Positions 41,746 through 52,600 of a DNA stretch of 64,000 nt are shown here, piece after piece. Within the stretch, counting starts at the first letter, position 1; every line of letters begins with the position of its first letter. The translations under genes and the position numbers were made by a program. The notes below the pieces were generated by a model, which was given only the letters and a program-made list of their open reading frames with translations, did not search any database and was not told the origin of the DNA. This DNA comes from Takakia lepidozioides. Lineage: Eukaryota > Streptophyta > Takakiopsida > Takakiales > Takakiaceae. The stretch is taken from positions 1,054,001-1,118,000 of the forward strand of contig CM060733.1 in assembly GCA_030704615.1 (NCBI GenBank), given 5' to 3'.

Positions 41746-42311
41746 CCATCTAGTTTCTTAAGTCGGGTATGATCATTGATGATAGTTTGATGTTTTGCCA
41801 AGTACAAAATACCCTCAAACTTTCAAATCCAACACCAAGGACTCAAGCCTATAGGTTATGAATCAAATATCAATCTCTAGGTTATGAATAAATCATCTCC
41901 CTTTATCTACTACGTACACAAAACCTCGCTTTGATACTATGTTGAAGTTCGACAAAGAACAGAGGTGAAAGATGAAATTGATTACAGAGAACTCTCCACC
42001 CAACCATAGGACCACAACAAGCTGTGTATCCACCCTCCAAGCTCTCCTTATATATATTCAAAATCTATCCATGAATAGTTGAGATAACTATAGCATAATT
42101 GCATGCTCAACTTAAGTTATCAACTTATCTCCAACTGCTATTTTGGTACTCTTACTTGAGTCACTAATAACTGTTCAGCTAACTGAGGCTTATCTCTATT
42201 GTTAAATGTGACTTGTCAGCACTGCTATTATTGCACGGTGACATGTTATCACAATAACTCTGAGTAGTAGTAACTTGGTAAGGAGTTGAATTCCAACATC
42301 TATAACCTGGA
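41746..42311. other. Intergenic, no gene recognised
   Basis: A/T-rich sequence between the unrecognised ORF and the carboxylesterase exon. It probably includes the 3' UTR of the minus-strand esterase. Confidence 0.35.
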
Positions 42312-42847
42312 TTAGTTACCGCAGATGAAATCAGATATGGTCTTCTCTTGCCGTCTTATAACTTCTGAGTGGACATCAGCAAACAATTTATAGTTATGAC
42401 CCCCTTTCTCTATCTCAAATAGCTTCACGTCCTTCCCGATCTTCTTGAGACCATTAACATACTGGAGCTGCGCATCATACAGTGGATCTTCTTTATTTAC
42501 GATCACCAACATGCGAGGAAAACTTATAACCTCTGCATGGTTTGGAGCATCCGGGCCAAACGGAACCTTCCAAAATGGATGGTCTCTAGATGCTCCTACG
42601 GGGACAGATAGGCGAATGACCGCATCTAAAACCTTCTTGTACCGCTCTTCAAAAGCTTGGGACGTTGTCACAAAGCCAGGAATTACAGGAATGAGTCCTT
42701 TGAGAAAGAGAGGGCTTAGATCTTTGCTAGATGCTCGCACTGCCAAATGGTGCACAATGTTGCCCCCCGCACTCTCTCCCATCAGAAAGCATTGTGAGAA
42801 ATCAGCATGTTCAATAAGCCATGGCTCACCTCCTCCTCTTCCATTCG
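42312..42847 (-). CDS. Carboxylesterase (CXE/GID1-like alpha/beta hydrolase), 3' exon
   Basis: The exon begins after an AG acceptor (TTTCAAG) at 42847: NGRGGGEPWLIEHADFSQCF, then MGESA + GGNIVHHLAV (nucleophile elbow GESAG), SPLFLKGLIPVIPGF, RDHPFWKVPFGPDAPN, VNKEDPLYDAQLQYVNGL (catalytic Asp) and EIEKGGHNYKLF (catalytic His), stop at 42312. Ser, Asp and His are all present. This is the C-terminal half of plant class-I carboxylesterases, the fold that also gave the gibberellin receptor GID1; here the intact triad favours an enzyme. The N-terminal half with the HGGG oxyanion motif was not found between this exon and the gypsy element at 44963. Upstream exons may lie beyond the insertion or be lost. 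The protein is probably cytosolic. Confidence 0.8.
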
Positions 42848-44962
42848 CTTGAAATATGGCCTATGATCATGAACATTTGATATATTATGGAGCCATTGAG
42901 CCAGAAGAGCAGACAAATATATTGACACTCTCGACTTTTAGCAAAGCACGAGTAATCTAACACGTATTTCATAGACAAATGCCTTACATGGCATGTACAT
43001 CAGCTCAGTAATCGTTTTGACAAAAAATGTCTAGACACATACATGTATGCATGTCCGTGAATTGCAATTCATGCACTTGAAGAATCTAGATTTGTGGGTA
43101 AAACGAATTGCAAAGGGAATGTGTAATACTTATATCAAATTTATCATGCATTCATGATTCTAGACATGGATCATCCAAATCTAGTTCCAAAATAATGGAT
43201 TCCACCGTAATCACTCGCTATTAGGCCCCATCCCCGATCATTGTTTTCTGAACAGATTAATACACTATGCTGCAAGCTTCTATAAGGCTGCCCCATTATT
43301 CCACCACTTGACATGTGTACATCAACTACCCAAAAAAGTAAACCTGATCTCACCTCTAGTGTGAGCCTACCATTGGCTCTTCCAAGGCACTCAGATTGTT
43401 TTACCATATCCTAATTAATTTTTTTCCTACCCACAATAAGGGTACTAAATTCTGGCAGGGGCTATTCCTGAAGGTCAAAAGTAGAGGATTGGAGCGGCCA
43501 ATGGGGATGGAGGGCAGGGGTGTTAGAATGGGTGATATGTGAGGCCACCAGCGGAAGAACAGAAATGAACCCCTATTGTGCAACCCCCTGAAAAGGGGCA
43601 GTAGCCGCAAGGCAAAGTGGCTCTTAGTTATGCTGGCTTCAGCCGGAGTCTTCTCTCTCTCGTGCAAGCCTAGTGCCTCGCTATCTTGGCCTTGCTGGCA
43701 AGTTTGGGGCCTGCCTCGCTGCGCTGGCACCTTGTACTTTGGTATGTGGCGAGCTTGGGGTGGAGTCGTTGCCATGGAACTGTGCACACAGTAATGTGGT
43801 TGCCGACACGTGTAGTTAGAGAAGGGATCCAAACGTATTGGCGGGCCAAGTTTGGAGTCCAGTATACGGTTTACAAGCGAAATGTAGCAAATGCAAATTT
43901 GAGCGGCCCCGCCACAAATTATTTGGCGTTATTGCACCGTTGGGGTTTAATTTAATTTGGGCCCCACCCTTTGCGGCGGGACTAGATTGGCGCTGGTCGG
44001 GTGTCTTTACTGTGTTGCAAGAGATACTCTAAGTTAGCAACTATTTTGTGGGCCTCCATGCCAACCCATTCTATCTTTTGTTGACCTTAAGTTGTATACT
44101 TCTGAACCTTTGGGATATGCTCCCTTCCTCTAAAAGCCCTGGGCCCAATGAGAATTGTAGTTTGTAAAGCGGGCTTAGCTTTACAAGAAGGATCTATTGC
44201 AGAGTACGCCAACGATCACCCAATCAAACCACTGAACACACATGGGACTTCACTTCCAAGGTCCTATATTATTTTAACACTGCAAGCGCAAAGTGCTCAC
44301 AGATTAAATAGGTAGACTAAAGCTAATCACATCAGCCAAGTGGCCTTGCCTCACTGATCCATTAGCTTGTCAACCAGGCTCTCTAATCTAGTTATTGTTG
44401 ATATGAGACAAGGGAGACCGAAAATTAGACCGTAGTGGTTAGGACCGTCGTGGTTAGGACCGTCGTGGTTAGCTTCTCCAACCACCTCCTGCTTTACATC
44501 CATGCAACCAACAGAAGAGTATCTTAGGCTAAGCCAAATCGCTCCCACCACAACCTTAAAAAATAACTCCTGCCAGAATCTGGGGTTTAGTGACCAGGAA
44601 GGAGGAGGAGCAAGAAGCCCAGGAGACAATGGAGAAAAGGAACAACGGGGAAGCAGTGAAGATGGAGGGCGGGAAGCCACTGCTAAGGGCGTAGAGAGGA
44701 TAGGATCCCACTAGAAGTAAAGACCGAAGCGTGGGGAAATGAAGAGCGCCCCGAGAAAACTCTAATTGACACCACAATGATGGGGCGCGCCGCAAGCAGG
44801 ACTGTCACAAATCACCAAACCCGAGGAGTCGTCCAATGCAAGATAGGATTGGGTTGATGAAGAGAGGAAGATGAGGGGTAACGATGAGAAGGGAAGAGAG
44901 CATAACATGACATGAACGAAGGGAGGATGTAAGACAGCAGAATAGGAAGAACGAAAGGGAGG
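42848..44962. other. Long non-coding stretch up to the gypsy insertion
   Basis: No upstream carboxylesterase exon and no other domain found. A 15-bp unit GACCGTCGTGGTTAG repeats three times at 44428-44472. The 3' part (44700-44962) is G/A-rich and forms the target of the gypsy element (GAGG before 44963). Confidence 0.4.
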
Positions 44963-47361
44963 TGTAGTGTGAGTGCAGGGGGTAAAAATTTCAAGTTTTT
45001 GTTTGGCCTTAGGTTTCGGCACTACTACAAAGGGAGTGCCCTTCGTGCTGATGAAGGGGAGGAATTGTCCATAACTTGAGGTAATTCCATGGAAAGACTA
45101 TGCTATTGATCTGCCAGGAACAAAATATGGCTAAGTTATGACATGCGCCTTTTTCATCCCTAGGATGAATGATTTTCATCCATGATGTTGAACCCTAGAA
45201 GCAGGATGTGAAATTCGAAGGGGAAGAGTGCGTGTATCTTTTCGCAGCTGCTGCAGTGGTGTTGGCAGCACAGGATATCTGAGAAAGTTCCACCTACGCA
45301 AAGGGTATCAGCTTGCTTTTAAGAGAAATGTTAAGAGCTCCTGCTTGGCTTTCTGTGCAAGAAGAGTGCGTGTATCTTTTCGCAGCTGCTGCAGTGGTGC
45401 TGGCAGCACATGATATCTGAGAAAGTTCCACCTACGCAAAGGGTATCAGCTTGCTTTTAAGAGAAATGTTAAGAGCTCCTGCTTGGCTTTCTGTGCAAGA
45501 AGAGTGCGTGTATCTTTTCGCAGCTGCTGCAGTGGTGCTGGCAGCACATGATATCTGAGAAAGTTCCACCTACGCAAAGGGTATCAGCTTGCTTTTAAGA
45601 GAAATGTTAAGAGCTCCTGCTTGGCTTTCTGTGCAAGAAGAATCGGTGCCGCCTTCTTCGTAAGCAATGATCAAACCAGAGGGATCAGGTTTGTGACAAG
45701 GGCGGTGCACCACTGCTGTCGCCATTGTCTTGATGAGCACATTAATGAGGAGATGGAGCGGCTCAGCAGGTGTTGGGAGATGAGAAATATAGGCTGGTGT
45801 GTATAGCGCCTCAGGTTATCTGTGATCAAATCTAGTAGCTGCTGTCTGTTTCTGAGCTTTAGGACCGGATCACTTTGTAAAAGAATCAGCTTGCCTTAAA
45901 GAGCGACGTTAAGGGATCTGGCTTGGCATTCTGTGCAAGAGGAAGCGGTGCCGCCTTCTGGTGTGTATGGCGCTTAAGCTATCTATAATTAAGTTTTGTA
46001 TCTGCTCTCTGTCTTAAAGGCTGTAGGACCAGATCACTTCATAGGGAAGGAATGCACATGTAGAAGGATAGGGTAGAGGTTGGCAGACACAAGGATGTGC
46101 CAGCAGCTGAAGCAGAGCCGTCATGCCTTAATGAGGACTGGAATCACGATAAGAAGAGACGTCGGAAATGGCTGACGAGGGAGAGGACAAGGTGCCTTCG
46201 TGACAGGCAGACCCACCGCCTCAATGAGTATAAGACAGATAAGTTTGAAGAGTGGCTCTCTCTTTTTGGTGACTTAGAAATCGCTTTGTGAAGTTTTGGA
46301 CGGTCTCTTGTATGTAGTAAGAGACACTGACATGTGAGGAAGAAAAAGAGCTTTGGAAAAGGAATGAAGACACTGGACTTCAAACCAGGATGGACTGGAG
46401 ATGGATGCACCTGCTGTTACATTGTATAGTAGGAAAAATGAATGGAAACAGGGTTGATTTGTTGCTGGGACAGAATGGTTGCTGCTGTTGTATTCTTGTT
46501 CCTTGTTTCAGCGTCGTGAGCTTGTACAAACAATCTGGCCTGGGATGTTGACACATTGCAGTCAATGTGGAACTAGCTTGGTAGGTAGAGGAAACCAGTG
46601 AGAGTTAGATAGAACTGTTTGGAAACCAACAAGAAGGGTTGAGAGCTGTCTTGGGCAAATGGCTGCACCTGGGAAAAGGGGAGTGTGAAGCATCTGTCAT
46701 TGGCAAGAGAGGGACTGATAAAAGGGTTGATTATATCTTGTGTGACCAAGGTTGATTTCAATGCTGGGTGCACTGGATGCTTGGCTGAATGCGCATTACA
46801 TTGCATCATAGACATGCTACAGTGGAAAGAGTGAGGAACATAAGGGAGAGAGCTGACCAGCAAGAGGGGATGGAGAGGAATGGATGATTGGGGCGGTAAG
46901 ATAAAGAAAGCATGAACCCATGAAGGGCCAAACTGGTGGGCCTGCAACTCATGGCAGATCTGAGTTGCCTCCTTCCAAATCGTGATCTTATTACAAAGGG
47001 GATTCCACTTGTTGCTGACCAAGGGAGCTGCCCACAAGGGCAGTGGTCATCACTGACGTAGGGCTGGTTGCATCACTGAAGACAGCATGGTAACATGGCT
47101 GGTGCAGTGTACCAGGGAGAGGATGTCGTGTAGAAGTAGAATCACGGGTGAAAACAATACAGACTCCCCATCCATGTCTTCTCTTCCGCTGCGGCGTGGA
47201 TGAGGATTGTGTGAACTCTGATCATGAAGGACCTGAGGGAAACCCACACCGAGTGATGCTGGTTGGATCACCTGAGAGGAGAGCTCCTTTCCTTCCTTAC
47301 AATCAACCTGGGGAGGAACACAACTAGACTTGCACAGAAGGGGATTCACGCCCTTTCTTTT
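44963..47361 (+). repeat. 5' LTR of the gypsy element
   Basis: Starts TGTAGTGTGAG and matches 53957-56323. Its last bases CACACTACA, present in the 3' LTR, are missing; the sequence goes from CCCTTTCTTT straight into TGGTATCAGAGC. It carries about 32 bp near 46623-46655 that the 3' LTR lacks. The ORFs inside are LTR translations, not genes. Confidence 0.95.
45223..45636 (+). repeat. 138-bp tandem repeat x 3 in the 5' LTR
   Basis: GAAGAGTGCGTGTATC starts at 45223, 45361 and 45499. Units two and three are nearly identical and the first differs at a few sites (CACAGG for CACATG). The same triplication is at 54217-54630 in the 3' LTR. Confidence 0.95.
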
Positions 47362-47372
47362 GGTATCAGAGC
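47361..47372 (+). other. Primer-binding site of the gypsy element
   Basis: TGGTATCAGAGC, complementary to the 3' end of initiator methionine tRNA, immediately after the 5' LTR. Confidence 0.9.
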
Positions 47373-47816
47373 TTTAGGATGTTAAATCTTGATTTCTACT
47401 AGCTAGGGATCTTGACTGGTATTGGATGGTTTGATGGCAGGAAGAGACCACACACTGATTCCTGATGAACCAAGCATTGGAGATGTGCTGATTTGCTTCA
47501 GCAGACGCACACCAAATGCACACGCAGACCCTTGTTTGTACTTCTTCAACCCTGCTTGGAGAATAGCGAATGGTGATTTATGTCTTAGAGTGATACATAC
47601 TGGTGGAAGAACAACCATAGCACTTTGGATAAGAGAGTTAGGAAGGTGGGTGAAGATAAATACCATGGCACGAGAGGTGACATGGGGAGGTAGAGTAGAG
47701 ATGTTGCGAAATGGACAGTGGGAGTGGTATAGAGGTCAACATTAAGGAAGTTGCGGGAAAATTAGAGTCAGAATTAGGTGTTGAAACAGTTTGAACTTTG
47801 ATTAGAGAATAGAAGG

Positions 47817-49640
47817 ATGACCAGTCCAACCAGCATAGATGCGCCTTATCATGGGAGGAATAGTGAGGATGTAAATGACTGGCTGGAGAGAATTCAGATG
47901 GAGGCAGATGTCAGGGATTTGAATGAGGACAAAACTTTCAAGGTAGCAAGGCTCAACCTGAGAGCCAAGGCTGATGAATGGTACCGTAAACAAAACCCTA
48001 GACCAAACAACTGGGTGGACTTCAGGGCAGCAATTTCAGCCAAGTTTGGTATCGTTGACTTGGCAGAAATTAGGCTAAGAATGGATACCATTAAACAGGA
48101 GAGTAGACAAAGGGTTCAAACATACTTCGATAGGTTGAACCGGTTATTTATAAGAAGTGGGGCGTCTGATTTGGAACAGAGGCGTAGATTTGCAGCAGGT
48201 TTGAGACCAGAAATAGCAAGAGTAATGCTGGGCAGGCGCTTCCTTGATGTAGAGGAAGCACTTGACACAGCCATTGAGATTGAAAGGGGCCTGGGAAAGT
48301 TAGGGGAAATACCTCTAGAACCATTGGAAGGAGATGATACAGATGAGTCAGTTGTGTTTGTCAACCCTGTGGACAGAAGACTTGATCAGCTGAACACTAC
48401 CCTACAGAAGTACTTTGATAGGGGACCAGTCATAGGAGAAAGCTCGGGATCTAGAACACCACCTCGTGTTCGCCTTTGTAATGTTTGTCACAAAGAAGGT
48501 CACATAGCTGCATATTGTCCTGAAGGAAGAACCCCAGCTAAGTGTGACAAATGTCACCGGTTCGGGCATTCCACGGAAATGTGTGGTGTGAGATGCAACT
48601 TTTGCAAGCTACTCGGGCATACGGAGAGTGAGTGCAGTAGAAAACTCGACCAAACTATGATGGGAACTCCGGGAACTAACTTTGTAGACGTGTTCTATGA
48701 TGATGAGGATGATGTACTCGCAGAGATGACAGATCTGATGTCACGAAATAGTATCAATGAAGTCAGACTTCCAAGGACACGCATACCTGTCCAGAGTCCG
48801 ATTGTTGAACCTACAGGGTCACCAGAAAGGAATAGTGAGAGCAGTGAACAGCCAAGCAAGACCAAGAGTGAAATCTACCCAAAGAACAATTTCAAGAATG
48901 CTATAGAAGGAGGTACGAAATCCAGAATCTTGAACCACTTCTACAAAGGGAGAATATCGTTGTCGCCCATGGACCTGATCATGACTGTGCCCGGAGAGCT
49001 AGACAAATTGAAAGGGCTGGTCAAAGTGGTGGAAAGAGCAATGGTACAACAAAGGGAGACAACTCACAGTGTAGAAGTTGTGAAGGATGTACCAAGGCCT
49101 TTGTACTCAGCACACGCTGAGCCCACGATCTCGTATGCTTATACTGGTAAGGTTAAAGCGCTTCATGTAATGATTACAATGGGAGATTACCAAGTATTAG
49201 GCCAGATTGACACTGGTGCCATGCTTTCTGTAATATCAGCTAGTACAGTCAGGGATCTGGGTTTGATGGGATCTGTCATTACTAGTAAGGATGTGAATTA
49301 CAGAGTAGCCTCAGGTGCTCTTGAGACTGCAATGGGCAGACTTGAGGACATCAAGGTCAAAGTAGGAGAACTAACCAATCGTTTGTCCTTTATGGTGGTG
49401 AACACGGATACATATCACATGCTGCTAGGATTGGACTTTCTCAAAAAGTTTGGCGCTGTAGTGGACACCGAAGCTGAAACAATTCGCGTACGCTATGGGC
49501 CAGGAAAGGATTTTGCTCACTTCCCTTTACACACCATCAATTATAATGAGCCTGCAGTTACCAAAACAGCCTACCATAGAGGGGTCGAGAGTAGAATGAG
49601 ATATGCAAGCAGTACGTCAGCAGGTAATGTCCTAACCTGA
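47817..49640 (+). CDS. Gag-protease polyprotein of the gypsy element
   Basis: 607 codons from ATG 47817, intact. Residues about 15-155 form the Gag capsid domain (NDWLERIQMEADVRD, WVDFRAAISAKFG, RQRVQTYFDRLNRLF). Three CCHC zinc knuckles bind the RNA genome: CNVCHKEGHIAAYC (221-234), CDKCHRFGHSTEMC (243-256) and CNFCKLLGHTESEC (260-273). An aspartic protease follows with DTG at 465-467 (LGQIDTGAMLSVIS) and a second block HMLLGLDFLKKFGAVVD. The stop is TGA 49638-49640. Pol lies in the -1 frame and overlaps the end by 13 nt, so Gag-Pol probably needs frameshifting. Three knuckles instead of the usual one or two are notable. Confidence 0.95.
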   Translation: MTSPTSIDAPYHGRNSEDVNDWLERIQMEADVRDLNEDKTFKVARLNLRAKADEWYRKQNPRPNNWVDFRAAISAKFGIVDLAEIRLRMDTIKQESRQRVQTYFDRLNRLFIRSGASDLEQRRRFAAGLRPEIARVMLGRRFLDVEEALDTAIEIERGLGKLGEIPLEPLEGDDTDESVVFVNPVDRRLDQLNTTLQKYFDRGPVIGESSGSRTPPRVRLCNVCHKEGHIAAYCPEGRTPAKCDKCHRFGHSTEMCGVRCNFCKLLGHTESECSRKLDQTMMGTPGTNFVDVFYDDEDDVLAEMTDLMSRNSINEVRLPRTRIPVQSPIVEPTGSPERNSESSEQPSKTKSEIYPKNNFKNAIEGGTKSRILNHFYKGRISLSPMDLIMTVPGELDKLKGLVKVVERAMVQQRETTHSVEVVKDVPRPLYSAHAEPTISYAYTGKVKALHVMITMGDYQVLGQIDTGAMLSVISASTVRDLGLMGSVITSKDVNYRVASGALETAMGRLEDIKVKVGELTNRLSFMVVNTDTYHMLLGLDFLKKFGAVVDTEAETIRVRYGPGKDFAHFPLHTINYNEPAVTKTAYHRGVESRMRYASSTSAGNVLT

Positions 49641-52600
49641 CGTCAGATGAACAGTACCTAGGCTTGTGGGAGAAGAAAAGAAAACCAGAGGAAGAATATG
49701 AGGACACGGAGGAAGCATCCTCAGGTTCTGACACCTCTAAATCTGATAAAGATGAGGAGATGGGAGGCTCTGAGGAGAGTAAGGAGGTAGAAACAGCACT
49801 GAGGGATGTTGAGGAAATAATAGACGATGTCAACCTAGGGGAGGACTTGTTCGAGGACCAAGGGATGTCTGAACTCCTTCAGGAAGAGACCCATAAGAGC
49901 ATGGCTGCTGCCATAATACAGGAAGCTTATCAGAAAGCTTGGAATGGTGAACTAGGGAACAACAACCTAGAAATAGAGGATGACTTCCATGATTGGAATC
50001 AGGTTGTCACACAAGAGGAACGACAGAGAATGGCTCACTCTGTAAGCCAGGTGGAGGGAAAGAATTGGGAACCCAGTCAAGAGGAAGAAATGGAGAGTCG
50101 TTGGAGAAGTCTGAAATCCAGACTGCACATCAACCCAGAACTGGCCCCAGAACATAGGATAGAGCTTGAGCAAGAGCTGAAAGCAAACCAGGAATGCTTT
50201 GCTCTTAGCAAGGCTGACTTGGGATACTGCAGTGAGGTAGAACACACAATTGACACACAAGGTTTTCCCCCTTGCAGAAGTCGTCCCAGCCGCCTATCAG
50301 AATGGGAGGAAGACGAGGTCCAAGGACAAATTGAGACTTTGATCTCACAAGGCAAGATGAGAGAGAGTAGTTCAGAATGGTCGTGTCCAGTTACCCTTCC
50401 ACCAAAAAAGGATGGATCCAAGCGGTTTTGTGGTGATTTTAGGCCAGTAAACCGTTTGACCAGAAGGGACTCTTACCCTATGCCATTAATTCAGGATGTT
50501 TTAAACCAGTTGGGGAAAGCCAAGTGGTTTTCTGCGCTGGATTTACAATCTGGTTTTTGGCAGATCAAAATGGACGACCGAGACATAGGCAAAACAGCAG
50601 TGATCACAAAGAAGGGATTGTATGAATGGCTAGTCATGCCATTCGGGCTAAAAAATGCCACTGCTACCTTTCAGAGAACAATGAATAGAGTGCTCAAGGA
50701 AGAAATCAAAGATTGCGCTAAGGTTTTTGTAGATGACGTCAATATCCATAGCAAGGACTGGGGAGATCACGTGGGACATATAAAGAGAGTATTGAGCAAG
50801 GTTAGAAAGGCCAATCTTAGGCTCAATCCGGACAAGTGTTACTTTGCCAACTTACAGTTGGTATTCCTTGGGCATGTGATCTCTGAAGAGGGAACGTGGC
50901 CTGATCCAGATAAGATAGCTGCTATTGAAAGGTTTCCCTTGCCCAAAAACCACACTGCTCTCAAAAGCTACTTAGGCATGACAGGGTACTATAGGCCCTA
51001 TGTCAAAGGATATGCTGGAGTGGCAGTACCCTTGTTCACTCTAACCAAGAAGGATGTGAAGTTTATCTGGAGTGCAGAGGCACAAAACGCCTTTTCTGCC
51101 TTACAGGTGAAGTTGGTAACTGCTCCCATCCTGGCAAGACCAGATTTCTCAAGACCGTTCGTCTTAGATGTTGACTGGTCCATCAAAGGAGTAGGGGCAG
51201 TCTTGTCGCAAAAGGAGTATAAAAAGGAGAGGGTCATTGCATACGCCAGTAAGGTACTATCTGATGCTCAGCGCAAATATCACCCTATGGAAGGTGAATG
51301 CTATGCCCTGGTGTGGGGAGTATTACACTTTCGGCAGTACCTGTATGGAACCCCTTTTGTAATCAGGACTGATCACAAACCACTGGAGTGGTTGGCAACG
51401 GTAAGTGACGCATATGGACGCAGGGGTAGATGGATCATGATGTTACAAGATTTTGAGTTTAAAATTGTTCACAGAGCAGGTGCTAGGCATGCTAACGTAG
51501 ATGCACTAAGCAGGTATCCAGTGGGACCAGCTGAGGAAACCGAGGAAATCGAGGTATACTCTACTTCTCTGTACAGTCAGAAAAGAGAAGGGAGAAAGAG
51601 GGATGGAGCCTATCTTCTTAAGCTAGCTTGGGATAGGGGTGCCATCAATGCTTCGTTATTTCAATTTAAGGAGGGGAAGGAGGAGTTGAGAGAAGAAGCT
51701 CATAGGCAAGTAGGGTATAGCAGTGAAAAAGGGGAGATGATTTGCAAAAGAGAAGAGTACTATGCATGTGTATGGGGCCTTTGGCACTTCAAGAAAATAC
51801 TGTTGGGAAGTCATTTTTCTTTGGAAACAGATCTAGATCCATATTGGTGGCTATACTCAGAGCACCACATAGGCATAGACTTACTTGGTGACTTTTCATT
51901 TGAGTTCGTTCCGGGCATAGTAAGATCTTCCACAGATGGAATGTTGACCAAGGATCATGGAATATTGAAGGGAGAACTGAAACCAGGCACAATGCCAGAT
52001 GGAGAAGGAAAGAGGGTGACTTTTGCTGCACAGATTTTTGCTAAAAAAAAAAAACAAGGAAAGGGTATTGATCAATCAAGCTCTGTCAATCTGGTGAGGG
52101 AGGGTATTTGGAAGGATAAGGGTGCAGGAAGGATAGAGGCTACTGCAATCAGCAACAAGGAAAGGGAGCATCTGATGCCCTCTTGTCCCACCATCCATAT
52201 GATTACCCGAGGATCTCGTGCTCGTGATAAGGAGCTAAGCGAGGTACATCCAGCCTGTGAACTTGTGGAAGAGAGATCGAACAATGAAAAGGGAAGCTTG
52301 CAAGAGACACCATTCCTTCAACACTTGACAAGCACTCCAACAACAAGAAGAACGCGGGTGACTTCCTCATCAGAATACCCAGCCAAGGAAAACATGGGGG
52401 GTGAGTGTTCCACCAAGACGTTTTGTTCTTCAGACAGTGATGGAACAAGTGGTTCAGGACAAGACACTTCTTCTTGCAACAAGATTGATGAAGGGGACTG
52501 GGTACCATGGACCGCACCCACCAAAGCTACTCAGATGTCATTATTACGTGAGGCTGAAAGATGGGGGAAAAGCTCTCTCATCAGCTCTGACCATCATACA

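Noticed and set aside
45010-45030. Second CACTA terminus (GGCACTACTACAAAGGG) in the LTRs
   Set aside because: Present at the same place in both gypsy LTRs and followed by LTR sequence, not subterminal repeats.
45228-47350. Small proteins encoded in the LTRs
   Set aside because: ORFs such as 45228-45413 or 46097-46291 recur in the other LTR only because the LTRs are copies, and they show no domain.
47361-47372. tRNA gene fragment (TGGTATCAGAGC)
   Set aside because: It is the primer-binding site next to an LTR; no cloverleaf is present.
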